From Bacteroidota bacterium (lineage in GTDB: Bacteria; Bacteroidota; Bacteroidia; Cytophagales; Cyclobacteriaceae): a DNA stretch of 64,000 bases. The stretch lies in NCBI GenBank assembly GCA_023428695.1, contig JAEYWY010000026.1, positions 256,662 to 320,661 on the forward strand, given 5' to 3'. The translations under genes were made by a program, and so were the position numbers. Of this stretch, positions 41,222 to 50,817 are shown one piece after another (positions within the stretch are counted from its first letter, which is position 1; each line of letters starts with the position of its first letter). Below the pieces are notes generated by a model, which worked only from the letters and a program-made list of their open reading frames with translations, made no database searches and was not told the origin of the DNA.

Positions 41222-42322
41222 ATGATGGTCAAACAACTGGAAAAAGTAGATGAGAAAGGACTGTTTGGAAAGTTGACTCAGTCGGGTCACGAGCAGGTCG
41301 TGTTCTGCAGCGATCCGACAACAGGATTGAAAGCAATCATAGCTATCCATAATACCATACTTGGTCCTGCGCTTGGAGGCACGCGTATGTGGAACTATGC
41401 CACTGAAGACGAAGCATTGTCGGATGTACTTCGACTGTCGCGCGGAATGACTCTTAAGGCCGCAATAAGCGGGATCAACCTCGGTGGAGGCAAAGCCGTA
41501 ATTATCGGTGACGCGAAGGCGATCAAATCTGAAGCGTTACTTCGCCGTTTCGGTAAGTTCGTCAATAGTCTGAACGGTAAATACATCACTGCCGAAGACG
41601 TGAACATGAAGACAAGTGATATGGAGTACATTCGTATGGAGACACGTCATGTTACAGGACTGCACGAATCAATGGGTGGTGGAGGCGATCCTTCACCTGT
41701 TACTGCCTACGGTGTATACATGGGAATGAAAGCTGGCGCGAAAAAAGTTTTCGGCTCCGACAGTCTTGCAGGCAAGAAGATTGCCGTCCAGGGTGTGGGC
41801 CAGGTTGGAATGCACCTGATCGAACATCTGGTTCGTGAAGACGCAGACGTCGTGGTAACCGATATGTTTCCCGAGAAAGTGAAGGACGTCGTGTCGCGGT
41901 TTAAGATCAGGACCGTCGACATGGAGGAGATTTACGATGTCGACATGGACATCTTTGCGCCGTGTGCCCTTGGCGGATCGGTTAATTCCGGTACGATTGA
42001 GCGATTGAACTGTGCATTGATTGCCGGTGCTGCGAACAATCAGTTGAAGGACGAAGCACGACACGGCTACATGCTGCGGGACAAGGGAATTACATATGCC
42101 CCGGATTTTCTGATTAATGCCGGCGGCCTCATTAATGTTTATAACGAATACAGCGGTTCATATGACAGAAAGCGCGTTCTCGAACAGGTCGAAAAAATTT
42201 ACGACACGTGCTTCAGGGTACTCACGCAGGCTGACACGGATGGCATTTCCAGCCAGGAGGCTGCGATTAAATTGGCGGAGGACCGGATAAGTACGATCGG
42301 CCGAATTCGAATGAGCTGGTAG
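41222..42322 (+). CDS. Glu/Leu/Phe/Val dehydrogenase (leucine dehydrogenase type)
   Basis: A 366-residue NAD-dependent amino acid dehydrogenase. ILGPALGGTRMW, GGGKAVIIGD with the catalytic Lys region, EDVNMKTSDMEYI and a Rossmann fold KIAVQGVGQVGMHLIEHL are clear; GAANNQL is the cofactor-side loop. Length matches leucine dehydrogenases (about 365), which oxidatively deaminate branched-chain amino acids. ATG ATG at 41222-41227; the longer frame to 41132 begins with TTG and adds a non-homologous leader. A strong terminator follows. Confidence 0.92.
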   Translation: MMVKQLEKVDEKGLFGKLTQSGHEQVVFCSDPTTGLKAIIAIHNTILGPALGGTRMWNYATEDEALSDVLRLSRGMTLKAAISGINLGGGKAVIIGDAKAIKSEALLRRFGKFVNSLNGKYITAEDVNMKTSDMEYIRMETRHVTGLHESMGGGGDPSPVTAYGVYMGMKAGAKKVFGSDSLAGKKIAVQGVGQVGMHLIEHLVREDADVVVTDMFPEKVKDVVSRFKIRTVDMEEIYDVDMDIFAPCALGGSVNSGTIERLNCALIAGAANNQLKDEARHGYMLRDKGITYAPDFLINAGGLINVYNEYSGSYDRKRVLEQVEKIYDTCFRVLTQADTDGISSQEAAIKLAEDRISTIGRIRMSW

Positions 42323-42361
42323 CCGGTTCGTTCATTGGACGAATACCTCGAAAGTATTACG

Positions 42362-42400
42362 CATCCCGTTGGATAAACCCGACGGGATGTTTTATTTTTA
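42362..42400 (+). terminator. Rho-independent terminator after the dehydrogenase gene
   Basis: CATCCCGTTGG (42362-42372) pairs with CCGACGGGATG (42379-42389) with one G-T pair and a six-base loop, followed by TTTTATTTTTA. It lies 40 bases after the dehydrogenase stop and 32 before the nusB ATG. Confidence 0.85.
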
Positions 42401-42431
42401 CGCGTTCGTTTACAATACATCGTTCTTTATC

Positions 42432-43571
42432 ATGCTTAACAGAAGGAGCCTAAGGATTAAAGTCATGCAAAGCCTTTTTGCATTGCAGCAATGTCGTGAC
42501 GCCAACTATCAGCTTTGCCTGGACAAAATCAACGAAACCTTTGCGCCGGATCTAAACTCCATGGAAGTTCAGGACAAGGCATTGCTGAACAGTCAGAAGA
42601 AGACGGCGACTAAATTGTTTGAGAAAGCATTTGCCAGCGGCGAAACCTCTGTCGAGCACGAAGATTCCAAAATCGAAAAAACCGTCAACGAATGTTTCCA
42701 TTTCTATGCGGCTCAGGGCAAGAAGGATACTTCTTTCTTCCTGAAAAATCTGATCAGTGAAGTCGAACGGATTTACGACAACTATATCGGGGTCCTGAAA
42801 CTACCTCCTGCTTTTGCCGCTGTAGCCGCAGTGGACAAAAAGGTCAGTCATAAAAACTTTGTAAACAACGCCTGGATCAAGGAACTCGCCGGTCATGAAG
42901 AATTGAATAAGCATGCACTGAAACTCGGCAAGCACTGGAACGACAAGCAGGACAAAATCAAAAGCTGGTTCAGAGACGTGGTAAGGCAGGACAACGAGTA
43001 CCTGCATTACCTGGATCGCAAATCAATTTCAGCCGATGATCAAAAGAAATTTGTCAACCACCTTTTCAAAAAAGTCATTCTCGGGAAAACCATAATAAAT
43101 GAGTTTTTCGAGGAGGATGTGCTACGGTGGACTGAGGATCGGGAAATCGTCAAGGGCATGGTCGAAAAAAGTGTAAAATCTTTTGACCCCGCGTCGAAGC
43201 AGCCGATGACACTTTACACACTGTCAGTCAACTGGGATGAGGACAAGGAGTTCATCAAGAAGCTCTACACCTCGGCGACGGAATTGGATCCGTATTACCA
43301 TGAACTCATTGCAAACAACACGCGTAACTGGGAAGTCGAGCGACTCCCGTTGACGGACCGGGTAATTCTTGAGATGGCGATTGGCGAATTGCTGGTATTT
43401 CCGAGTATTCCGGTGAAGGTTACAATCAATGAATACATCGAATTGGCCAAGAATTACAGCACGCCCAACAGCCGTCAGTTTATTAACGGTATCCTTGACG
43501 TGATTGCGAAGGAGTTGAAAGAAAAAGGGACGTTGAAGAAAAGCGGACGCGGGCTCATCGACAATAAATGA
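42432..43571 (+). CDS. nusB: transcription antitermination protein NusB, enlarged form
   Basis: A 379-residue protein. MLNRRSLRIKVMQSLFALQQ at the N terminus and, near the C terminus, RLPLTDRVILEMAIGELLVFPSIPVKVTINEYIELAKNYSTPNSRQFINGILD form the NusB fold; the C-terminal stretch is the best match. NusB with NusE/S10 binds boxA in rRNA leaders. Classical NusB is about 140 residues; here about 210 helical, charged residues sit between the two parts. Large NusB proteins are seen in Bacteroidota. An upstream TTG (42369) lies inside the terminator and is rejected. Confidence 0.9.
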   Translation: MLNRRSLRIKVMQSLFALQQCRDANYQLCLDKINETFAPDLNSMEVQDKALLNSQKKTATKLFEKAFASGETSVEHEDSKIEKTVNECFHFYAAQGKKDTSFFLKNLISEVERIYDNYIGVLKLPPAFAAVAAVDKKVSHKNFVNNAWIKELAGHEELNKHALKLGKHWNDKQDKIKSWFRDVVRQDNEYLHYLDRKSISADDQKKFVNHLFKKVILGKTIINEFFEEDVLRWTEDREIVKGMVEKSVKSFDPASKQPMTLYTLSVNWDEDKEFIKKLYTSATELDPYYHELIANNTRNWEVERLPLTDRVILEMAIGELLVFPSIPVKVTINEYIELAKNYSTPNSRQFINGILDVIAKELKEKGTLKKSGRGLIDNK

Positions 43572-43653
43572 GGGGCCTGAGCGGCTTGATTGCTTTAATC
43601 CGACAAATTTTATTACTCCGCTGCCAGCGAGCTTCACTTTTCGATTCCAACGG

Positions 43654-43673
43654 TTTGTTAAAATTTGTTAAAA
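43654..43673 (+). repeat. tandem 10-base repeat TTTGTTAAAA
   Basis: Two perfect copies (43654-43663, 43664-43673) in the AT-rich 145-base gap between nusB and the YtxH gene. Each contains a TTTG that could serve as a -33 element. Beyond this the gap shows nothing convincing. Confidence 0.4.
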
Positions 43674-43716
43674 TTTTGAATTTGCAACCGAACCGACACT
43701 AATTGTAAATAGTTTT

Positions 43717-44028
43717 ATGGGCAAAAAGAGTAGTGGTAGCACCTTGATGGCGTTTCTTGCCGGTGCGGCAACCGGAGCGATCCTCGGAATCCTTTATGCG
43801 CCTGACAAAGGTGTAAATACGCGGGAAAAACTCTCGTTTCAACTTGACAAGTATCGGAATCTGCTCCAGGAGCTGATTGATGATTTCGTGTCGGGCAAGG
43901 AGACCCCGCTTACCTCAGAGGCTAAGTCGCAGGGGCAGAGGGTTGTCGATGAGGCAAAGACGAAAGCCGAACGCCTGCTTGAGGACGTGGATGAATTGCT
44001 TGAGCAGATTCGCGGAAAGAAAGCCTGA
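43717..44028 (+). CDS. YtxH domain protein
   Basis: A 103-residue protein: a Gly/Ala-rich membrane helix (residues 8-25, with LAGAATGAILGILYAPDKG) followed by a charged amphipathic helix to the end. The GxxLGxLxAPxKG pattern defines YtxH proteins, whose role is poorly known (stress or envelope). It is followed by DUF1573 63 bases on. Confidence 0.85.
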   Translation: MGKKSSGSTLMAFLAGAATGAILGILYAPDKGVNTREKLSFQLDKYRNLLQELIDDFVSGKETPLTSEAKSQGQRVVDEAKTKAERLLEDVDELLEQIRGKKA

Positions 44029-44090
44029 TCGGAGTTGCCGCTTTAGATTTTTATCGGAAATAATTGATTGGCATTAAACATAGAACAGAA

Positions 44091-44624
44091 ATGAAAGCGA
44101 ATTTTTTGAAGTTGGTGGTTCTGCTGGCGTTTATAGCCGTGTTAAACACGGGGTGCAGAGACCGCAATGCTGAAAAGCGCATTGCAGCCCTCGAAAACGA
44201 AATCAGAGAACTAAAGGGTACGAAAACAACTGAGCCTGTAGGATTAACGCCTGCGGATGCTGAGCCGGAAGGACCGGTCGCGGCAATCACTTTCGACAAG
44301 ACAGATCACGACTTTGGAACGATCAAGGAAGGGGCCGTTGTAGAGTATACATATACATTTACGAACACCGGGGAGGTACCGCTGGTGATTCAGGAAGCTC
44401 GTCCTTCATGCGGATGTACCGCACCAGATTGGACGCGAACACCCGTACCTGTTGGCGGCAAGGGATTCGTGAAAGCAAGCTTTGACAGCAAGAACAAACC
44501 GAACCTGCAAAACAAGACCATCACAGTGGTTGCGAATACTCACCCGCATGAAACGGTGTTGAAATTCAAGGCGATGGTTGAACCGAGACCGCAGCAACCG
44601 GACGCCGGACCGCTGAAGCAGTAG
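44091..44624 (+). CDS. DUF1573 lipoprotein
   Basis: A 177-residue protein with a lipoprotein signal ending VLNTGC, a short coiled-coil-like stretch (EKRIAALENEIRELKG) and a DUF1573 immunoglobulin-like domain: DKTDHDFGTIKEG, YTYTFTNTGEVPL and ARPSCGCTAPDW. Function unknown. ATG at 44091 is chosen; 44064 adds nine residues before the signal. Confidence 0.88.
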   Translation: MKANFLKLVVLLAFIAVLNTGCRDRNAEKRIAALENEIRELKGTKTTEPVGLTPADAEPEGPVAAITFDKTDHDFGTIKEGAVVEYTYTFTNTGEVPLVIQEARPSCGCTAPDWTRTPVPVGGKGFVKASFDSKNKPNLQNKTITVVANTHPHETVLKFKAMVEPRPQQPDAGPLKQ

Positions 44625-44647
44625 GAACAAAAGATATGGAGAGCATG

Positions 44648-44684
44648 ATCCCAATCTGCACTTAGCGGATTGGGATTTTCTTTT
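44648..44684 (+). terminator. Rho-independent terminator between the DUF1573 gene and yajC
   Basis: ATCCCAATC (44648-44656) and GATTGGGAT (44668-44676) are perfect complements, the stem extends inward by three weaker pairs, and TTTTCTTTT follows. It ends about 40 bases before the yajC ATG. Confidence 0.85.
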
Positions 44685-44723
44685 AATTCAAATACCTTTG
44701 ATCGCTTTAATACAACAAACTTT

Positions 44724-45032
44724 ATGTACGCATTACTCGCGCAAGCCCAACAGGGTCAAAACAACTGGTCAATGTTGATCATGTTCGGTCTCATGGCCGT
44801 AATATTTTATTTCTTCATGATCAGGCCGCAACAGAAAAAAGCAAAAGATCAGAAGAAATTCATTGATGATATCAAAAAGGGTGATTACGTCGTAACGATC
44901 GGCGGAGCGCATGGCCACGTTGCCGAACTTGAAGGCGAAACCTTCATTTTAGAGATTGAGCGAGGCGGCAGAATCCGCTTCAACAAATCGGCTATTTCTC
45001 TGGAGGCAACGAAGGCGGCTAATAAGAAATAG
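44724..45032 (+). CDS. yajC: preprotein translocase subunit YajC
   Basis: A 102-residue protein: one membrane helix (residues 12-32) ending FMIRPQQKKAKDQKKF, the family hallmark, then a small beta domain with GDYVVTIGGAHGHVAEL. YajC is an accessory subunit of SecDF-SecYEG. ATG at 44724 gives the normal N terminus; 44670 would start inside the terminator hairpin. Confidence 0.95.
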   Translation: MYALLAQAQQGQNNWSMLIMFGLMAVIFYFFMIRPQQKKAKDQKKFIDDIKKGDYVVTIGGAHGHVAELEGETFILEIERGGRIRFNKSAISLEATKAANKK

Positions 45033-45050
45033 TCCGGCGTTCTCCCGACC

Positions 45051-45989
45051 ATGAGTGCGCTGAGAACGATATTGGAAATATTTCAGGTTAATCGCAGAAA
45101 CTGGAAGGCCGTGGCATTGTGCTTTTTGACGGCAACCATATTCTGGGTTTTCAACGCGCTCAACAAGGATTACTCTACCAGCATAAATTTCCCTTTGCAG
45201 CTTGATTATGACCAGGAGAAGTTCATAGCTGTCAAACCCCTCCCCTCACAGGTTCGGATCAACGTTACGGGTATTGGCTGGGATCTTTTCAGAAGGAGTG
45301 TGGGACTGAAGGTGCCTCCGCTTGTAATTCCTTTGGAGAATCCTGCCGAAGTGAAAAAGATTGTAGCCGCACCCGCACTGTTCGCGCAGCAGCTTGAACG
45401 TTTCGAAGTTAACTTCGTGCTGACCGACACACTGCGCATCGCTATTGAATCAATTGAGAAACGATGGATAACGTTGAGGCTGGACGCAAATGCACTGGAC
45501 CTGCGCGAAGACCATATAAGAACCAGTGAACCTCGACTCACACCGGATTCGATTTTGGTTACCGGTCCGGCGTCGGTGGTTCGTGGATTTATCGAACCGG
45601 TCTATCTTAAGCTTTCCGAAACCGGCATTGATGAAGACTACCGTGAGGATGTTGAAGTGCAGCTGATTAATAACGATCTCGTCACACGCAATCCTCCCAC
45701 CGTTCAGGTAAGTTTTGATGTGGACCGCCTTGTTGAAATTCGGGATTCAATTCCCTTGCGTGTCGTTAATTATCCCAAAGGCGCGAATCCGTATCTCGGA
45801 ATCAAAGCTCTGCCGACCCGGTTCTCGATCCCCGAAAAAATGATGAATGACTATCACCCCGATTCGGTGGTTGCGGTAATCGATTTGAAGAATTTTCAGG
45901 GCGGGACACGGCAGATCAAACCTGAGGTGAGAGGACTTCCGCCGTTTTCAGAAGTCCATCATATTGATTCCATCTTTGTAAAATTCTGA
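45051..45989 (+). CDS. YbbR-like (CdaR-type) domain protein
   Basis: A 312-residue protein with one N-terminal membrane helix (VALCFLTATIFWVFNALNKD) and an extracytoplasmic part made of YbbR-like repeats, e.g. LPSQVRINVTGIGWD, ITLRLDANALDLREDHI followed by LTPDSILVTGPASVV. In Firmicutes CdaR controls the c-di-AMP cyclase CdaA; in Bacteroidota the role is less clear. yajC-ybbR-coaE are closely spaced and probably one operon. Confidence 0.82.
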   Translation: MSALRTILEIFQVNRRNWKAVALCFLTATIFWVFNALNKDYSTSINFPLQLDYDQEKFIAVKPLPSQVRINVTGIGWDLFRRSVGLKVPPLVIPLENPAEVKKIVAAPALFAQQLERFEVNFVLTDTLRIAIESIEKRWITLRLDANALDLREDHIRTSEPRLTPDSILVTGPASVVRGFIEPVYLKLSETGIDEDYREDVEVQLINNDLVTRNPPTVQVSFDVDRLVEIRDSIPLRVVNYPKGANPYLGIKALPTRFSIPEKMMNDYHPDSVVAVIDLKNFQGGTRQIKPEVRGLPPFSEVHHIDSIFVKF

Positions 45990-45990
45990 C

Positions 45991-46593
45991 GTGGGCCAGC
46001 CATTGCAAATTGGTATAACCGGAGGCATAGGATCTGGAAAAAGCCTCATCTGCAGAGTATTCGAATGTCTGGGAGTCCCTGTCTATGATTCCGACAGCCG
46101 GGCGAAATCTTTAATGACCACAGATGGAATACTTATGTCGCAGATCAGGAAAGAATTCGGTGATTTGTCGTATGATGATCACGGACTGAACCGTCAGTTT
46201 CTGGCCGAGACTGTTTTCGGGGACGAGAAACGCCTGAACCGCCTAAACCAGCTTGTACATCCGCGCGTCGGAGAGGATTACCAGAAATGGATTTCCTCTC
46301 AGAAGAATAAGCCTTACGTTCTGAAGGAGGCTGCGCTTCTGTTTGAGAGCGGGTCGTACAAATCCCTGGACAAGATCATTGTGGTATTTGCACACAATGA
46401 ACTTCGGATCAGACGAGTGATGCAACGTGATCCTCATCGGTCGTATGAGCAGATTCAGGAAATCATCAGTCGCCAATGGTCTGAAGACGAAAAACGAAAA
46501 AGGGCCGACTACGTCATCTTTAATGACGAGTCGAAACTCGTTATTCCGCAGGTCCTGGAACTTCATAACCGGTTTGTTTCATCAAAACGTTGA
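45991..46593 (+). CDS. coaE: dephospho-CoA kinase
   Basis: A 200-residue P-loop kinase that phosphorylates dephospho-CoA in the last step of CoA synthesis. Seen: GITGGIGSGKS (Walker A), YDSDSRAKSL (substrate Asp), EAALLFESG and RVMQRDPHRS in the lid. Start is GTG at 45991, one base after the YbbR stop. Length is standard. Confidence 0.95.
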   Translation: MGQPLQIGITGGIGSGKSLICRVFECLGVPVYDSDSRAKSLMTTDGILMSQIRKEFGDLSYDDHGLNRQFLAETVFGDEKRLNRLNQLVHPRVGEDYQKWISSQKNKPYVLKEAALLFESGSYKSLDKIIVVFAHNELRIRRVMQRDPHRSYEQIQEIISRQWSEDEKRKRADYVIFNDESKLVIPQVLELHNRFVSSKR

Positions 46594-46640
46594 ACCACGC
46601 AAGGTCATTCCTTGTTAAATTTTCTCACGAACTACAACAT

Positions 46641-47696
46641 ATGCGTTCATTATCATTTTTTGCTGTTCTTACTCTTTTTGTTTTCGGGTTTGCGGCGTGC
46701 AGTGAAGAGAAAAAAAATCCCGTTGGAAACGCACGTCAACAGGGTCCGTTGAATGCTGACGCCTTTGTTGTCCAGGCAACTACAGTCAGTGATCACGTGG
46801 AAGTACCGGGTACCCTGCTGCCCGCAGAACAAACCGAAATCAGAGTTGAAGTCAGCGGTCGGGTTATAGGTCTCAATATTGAGGAAGGAAAAGTTGTTGG
46901 AAAGGGTACTTTATTGGTCAAATTATTTGATGGCGACCTTCAGGCGCAGTTGAAGAAGCTTCAGGTTCAGCTTGAAATTGCCGTGAAAACCGAAGAAAGA
47001 CAACGCGACCTCCTTCAGATAAATGGAATCAGTCAGCAGGACTATGACCTGAGTGCACTCCAGGTTGAAAATCTGCGCGCAGATATTGAGGCTGTGAGAA
47101 TCGCGATTTCCAAAACAGAAATCAGAGCTCCATATTCGGGGCGACTTGGCTTACGGCAGGTTAGCCTGGGAGCGTTACTGAGCCCCAATGACGTTGTTAC
47201 CTCTATTAGCCAGGTAGAAAGTTTGAAGCTTGAGTTTTCAATACCGGAAAAATATGCCAACCAGGTAAGACCTGGGGGCATAGTGAATTTTCTCGTTGAT
47301 GGAGGTAAAGCCGGCCACATCGGCAGGGTGATTGCAACGGAGAACCGCGTCGAGGCTGCAACGCGGACGCTACGTGTCAGGGCTGTGGTCGATGAAAAAC
47401 ATCCCGACCTCGTTCCCGGAGTCTTCGCGCGCGTACGCCTCGAATTGGGAAGAGACACCGCGGCGTTGATGGTGCCTACACAAGCGGTCATCCCGCAGGC
47501 ACGTGGCAAGCAGATGATCCTTTACCGCAGCGACAGCGTACGTTTTGTTAATGTCGAAACCGGACTTCGCGACTCTGCATATGTGCAAATCGTGAGCGGT
47601 GTAAATGCAGGTGATACCGTACTGACTTCAGGTCTCATGGCCATTCGGCCTAACAGCAAGGTAAGATTGAACAACGTAAGAACATTAAGCAAGTGA
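46641..47696 (+). CDS. RND efflux periplasmic adaptor (HlyD/AcrA type), lipoprotein
   Basis: A 351-residue membrane fusion protein with a lipoprotein signal ending GFAACSEE. Lipoyl halves VSGRVIGLNIEEGKVVGKGTLLVKL and IRAPYSGRLGLRQVSLGALL flank a short helical hairpin; barrel and membrane-proximal domains follow (LVPGVFARVRLELG, VIPQARGKQMILY). It links the RND pump to TolC. The ATG at 46641 sits before the signal; the longer frame overlaps coaE. It is 10 bases from the RND gene. Confidence 0.92.
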   Translation: MRSLSFFAVLTLFVFGFAACSEEKKNPVGNARQQGPLNADAFVVQATTVSDHVEVPGTLLPAEQTEIRVEVSGRVIGLNIEEGKVVGKGTLLVKLFDGDLQAQLKKLQVQLEIAVKTEERQRDLLQINGISQQDYDLSALQVENLRADIEAVRIAISKTEIRAPYSGRLGLRQVSLGALLSPNDVVTSISQVESLKLEFSIPEKYANQVRPGGIVNFLVDGGKAGHIGRVIATENRVEAATRTLRVRAVVDEKHPDLVPGVFARVRLELGRDTAALMVPTQAVIPQARGKQMILYRSDSVRFVNVETGLRDSAYVQIVSGVNAGDTVLTSGLMAIRPNSKVRLNNVRTLSK

Positions 47697-47706
47697 GGGG
47701 CGACTC

Positions 47707-50700
47707 ATGAACATCTCGGAATTAAGCTTAAGACGGCCTGTATTAGCCTTTGTGATGAACATCATTCTTGTGCTGTTCGGAGTCATTGGCTTTACGTCAT
47801 TGGGAGTGCGGGACTACCCTGCAATCGATCCGCCTATTATCAATGTGAGCACCACGTATCCGGGCGCCAATGCTGACATTATTGAATCACAGATCACAGA
47901 GCCGTTGGAAAAATCGGTCAATGGCATACCCGGCATCAGAAATATCACATCAGGGTCCAGCGTAAGCCGGAGCAGCATCACGATTGAATTTGAACTCGGC
48001 GTCGATCTGGAGGCCGCGGCGAATGACGTGCGCGACAAAGTATCCCAGGCTATCCGTTCCTTACCCGATGACCTGCCAAGCCCGCCCGTAGTATCAAAGG
48101 CAGATGCAAACTCGGGTCCGATCCTCTCGATGACGGTTCAAAGTAACACAAGGACGAACCTTGAACTTACCGAATATTGTAACAACGTTCTCGTTGAGCG
48201 ACTGCAGACAATACCAGGCGTAAGTGGTATCCAGGTATGGGGAGAAAAGCGCTGGGCTATGCGGATATGGATAGACCCTGCCAAACTTAGTGCGTACAAC
48301 CTGACGCCACTCGATGTCCAGGAAGCACTCAATCGTGAAAACGTCGAACTTCCTTCCGGTAAGATTGCCGGTAATAGTACTGAGTTGACGGTTCGCACGT
48401 TTGGAAGGCTATACACTGAAGATCAGTTTGGCGATGTCATCATCAGGTCATCTGCAGAAGGCAGTGTCAGGCTGCGCGACGTGGCGCAGGTCGTACTTGG
48501 ACCGGAGAATGAAGAATCTATACTTCGCGAAAGCAATATTCCAATGGTCGGCCTGGCAGTCATTCCGCTTCCCGGTGCAAACTATGTTTCGATTTCAGAC
48601 GAGTTCTATAAGCGCCTTGACCAAATACGAAGGGATGTCCCGGAGGATATCAGACTGGACGTAGCGCTCGATCAAACGGTATTTATCAAACGTTCAATTA
48701 CGGAAGTTGCCGAAACGTTGATCATTGCGTTCATTCTCGTAATGCTCGTAATCTACCTGTTCTTCCGTGATTACCTTATCGCATTGCGTCCGCTGATTGA
48801 TATCCCGGTATCGCTGATCGCGACTTTCTTTATCATGTATCTCTGTGGATTCTCGATCAACGTCCTGACTATGCTCGGAGTAGTGTTGGCGACAGGACTT
48901 GTGGTGGACGATGGTATTGTAGTCACGGAAAACATTTATAAGAAACTTGAGGGCGGCATGAACAGGTACCAGGCAGCCCGCGATGGAGCCAAGGAAATAT
49001 TCTTTGCCGTTATTTCAACGTCCGTTACACTTGCCGTGGTATTCCTTCCCATTCTATTCCTCGAAGGATTTACCGGAAGACTCTTTACAGAATTTGGGGT
49101 TGTCGTTGCCGGTGCAGTTTTGATTTCAGCGTTTGTATCACTTACGCTCACACCGGTACTTAGTGTAAAACTTACCCGTTCCGTGCATGAGCACTCCTGG
49201 TTTTACCGCGTAACCGAACCATTCTTTTCAGGAATGGAAAACTCCTATGGCCGCGGACTTACCAGATTCCTCGGGCGGAGGAGGATCGCACTTGTAATCA
49301 TTGTGGCTTGTCTTGGAATTACTATTTGGATCGGTCTCAACATTCAGTCGGAACTTGCACCGCTTGAAGATCGAAATCAGTTTCGCGTTCAACTCACGGG
49401 CCCGGAAGGAACCGCGTATGACTACATGGACGACTATGTTAAAGATGTTGTTCAGCTTGTGATGGATTCAGTGCCTGAGTACAGAACGGCACTTTCGGTG
49501 ACTGCCCCTGGCTTTTCAGGATCGGGATCTGTTAATATGGGATTTGTACGTGTAACGTTAACGGATCCGTCGGAACGTGATCGATCGCAGCAGGAGATTG
49601 TCGATGTGATAAACAGGAACCTGCGGAATTATACACAGGGCCGTGCGTTCACAATTCAGGAGCAGACTATTCAGGTGGACCGACGGGGTGGTTTGCCTGT
49701 ACAATTCGTAATTCAGAACAACAATTTTGAAAAACTTCAGGAAGTATTACCTCGTTTCCTGGAAGCAGCGAATAATCACCCTACGCTTCAGCAGGTTGAT
49801 TCAGACTTGAAATTTAACAAGCCGGAACTCCGGGTTGAGATCAACCGGTTGAAGGCTACACAACTCGGCGTCAGTGTGGCGGATATTTCGCGGACGCTGC
49901 AACTTGCGTACAGTAACCTTCGGTTCGGGTATTTCACAAAAGATGGTAAGCAATATCAGGTGATGGGGCAGGTCAGCAGGGCGAACCGCGATGATCCTGC
50001 TGATTTAAAGAACCTGTTTGTGCGCACGAATTCAGGCGAACTGATTTCCATCGACAACGTAGTTACGGTCGAGGAGTCAACCACGCCGCCAACATTGTAT
50101 CACTTCAATCGTTTTAAGTCAGCAACTATTTCAGCAGGTCTTGCGCCGGGCAAAACGCTGGGTGATGGAATTGCCGCGATGGAGGAAATCAAATCGCAAG
50201 TACTTGATGATACGTTTGTCACTTCACTTGCCGGTACGTCGCGCGATTATGCAGAAAGTGCGAGTAACATCGTGTTCGCTTTCCTGTTGGCTCTCGTGCT
50301 TATCTATCTGATTCTCGCGGCCCAGTTTGAAAGCTTCAGGGATCCGCTGATCATCATGTTTACCGTACCATTGGCCATCGCCGGCGCGATGATATCACTG
50401 TGGTTGTTTGGCCAGACGTTGAACATATTTTCACAGATTGGTATGATCATGCTTATTGGTCTTGTAACTAAGAATGGTATCCTGATCGTCGAATTTGCCA
50501 ATAAGAAAAGGCTTGAAGGAATGTCGCGGATGTCTGCCGTAATAGAGGCGTCGCGTATGCGTCTGAGACCAATCCTCATGACCAGTCTTACCATGGCACT
50601 GGGTTCGCTACCGATAGCGTTATCGTTAGGCGCAGCGGCAACGAGTCGCCAACCGCTTGGAATCGTGATCGTAGGTGGAATTCTGTTTTCACTGATCCTT

Positions 50701-50817
50701 ACGCTGTTTGTAATTCCAGCCATGTATACGTTCCTGGCCAAAAAGCACAGATCTGTAACATTTGAAGAAAAGCTCGCAGGGGCTAAACAAGAAGAAGTGT
50801 TGTATGAAGTACAGTAG
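47707..50817 (+). CDS. RND multidrug efflux pump, inner-membrane subunit (AcrB/HAE1 type)
   Basis: A 1036-residue proton-driven exporter of normal length with two repeats of six helices and large periplasmic loops. Seen: LRRPVLAFVMNIILVLFG at the start, the proton-relay pair Asp401-Asp402 in GLVVDDGIV, and Lys922 in IGLVTKNGILIVEFAN. Porter-domain strings such as QVDRRGGLPVQFVIQ are HAE1-like. Likely drug, bile-salt or lipid efflux. Middle gene of a three-gene operon; the outer-membrane gene starts 14 bases before its stop. Confidence 0.96.
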   Translation: MNISELSLRRPVLAFVMNIILVLFGVIGFTSLGVRDYPAIDPPIINVSTTYPGANADIIESQITEPLEKSVNGIPGIRNITSGSSVSRSSITIEFELGVDLEAAANDVRDKVSQAIRSLPDDLPSPPVVSKADANSGPILSMTVQSNTRTNLELTEYCNNVLVERLQTIPGVSGIQVWGEKRWAMRIWIDPAKLSAYNLTPLDVQEALNRENVELPSGKIAGNSTELTVRTFGRLYTEDQFGDVIIRSSAEGSVRLRDVAQVVLGPENEESILRESNIPMVGLAVIPLPGANYVSISDEFYKRLDQIRRDVPEDIRLDVALDQTVFIKRSITEVAETLIIAFILVMLVIYLFFRDYLIALRPLIDIPVSLIATFFIMYLCGFSINVLTMLGVVLATGLVVDDGIVVTENIYKKLEGGMNRYQAARDGAKEIFFAVISTSVTLAVVFLPILFLEGFTGRLFTEFGVVVAGAVLISAFVSLTLTPVLSVKLTRSVHEHSWFYRVTEPFFSGMENSYGRGLTRFLGRRRIALVIIVACLGITIWIGLNIQSELAPLEDRNQFRVQLTGPEGTAYDYMDDYVKDVVQLVMDSVPEYRTALSVTAPGFSGSGSVNMGFVRVTLTDPSERDRSQQEIVDVINRNLRNYTQGRAFTIQEQTIQVDRRGGLPVQFVIQNNNFEKLQEVLPRFLEAANNHPTLQQVDSDLKFNKPELRVEINRLKATQLGVSVADISRTLQLAYSNLRFGYFTKDGKQYQVMGQVSRANRDDPADLKNLFVRTNSGELISIDNVVTVEESTTPPTLYHFNRFKSATISAGLAPGKTLGDGIAAMEEIKSQVLDDTFVTSLAGTSRDYAESASNIVFAFLLALVLIYLILAAQFESFRDPLIIMFTVPLAIAGAMISLWLFGQTLNIFSQIGMIMLIGLVTKNGILIVEFANKKRLEGMSRMSAVIEASRMRLRPILMTSLTMALGSLPIALSLGAAATSRQPLGIVIVGGILFSLILTLFVIPAMYTFLAKKHRSVTFEEKLAGAKQEEVLYEVQ

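Noticed and set aside
42369..42431. N-terminal extension of NusB from a TTG codon.
   Set aside because: It falls inside the Rho-independent terminator of the preceding gene, and the family start is MLNRRSLRIK.
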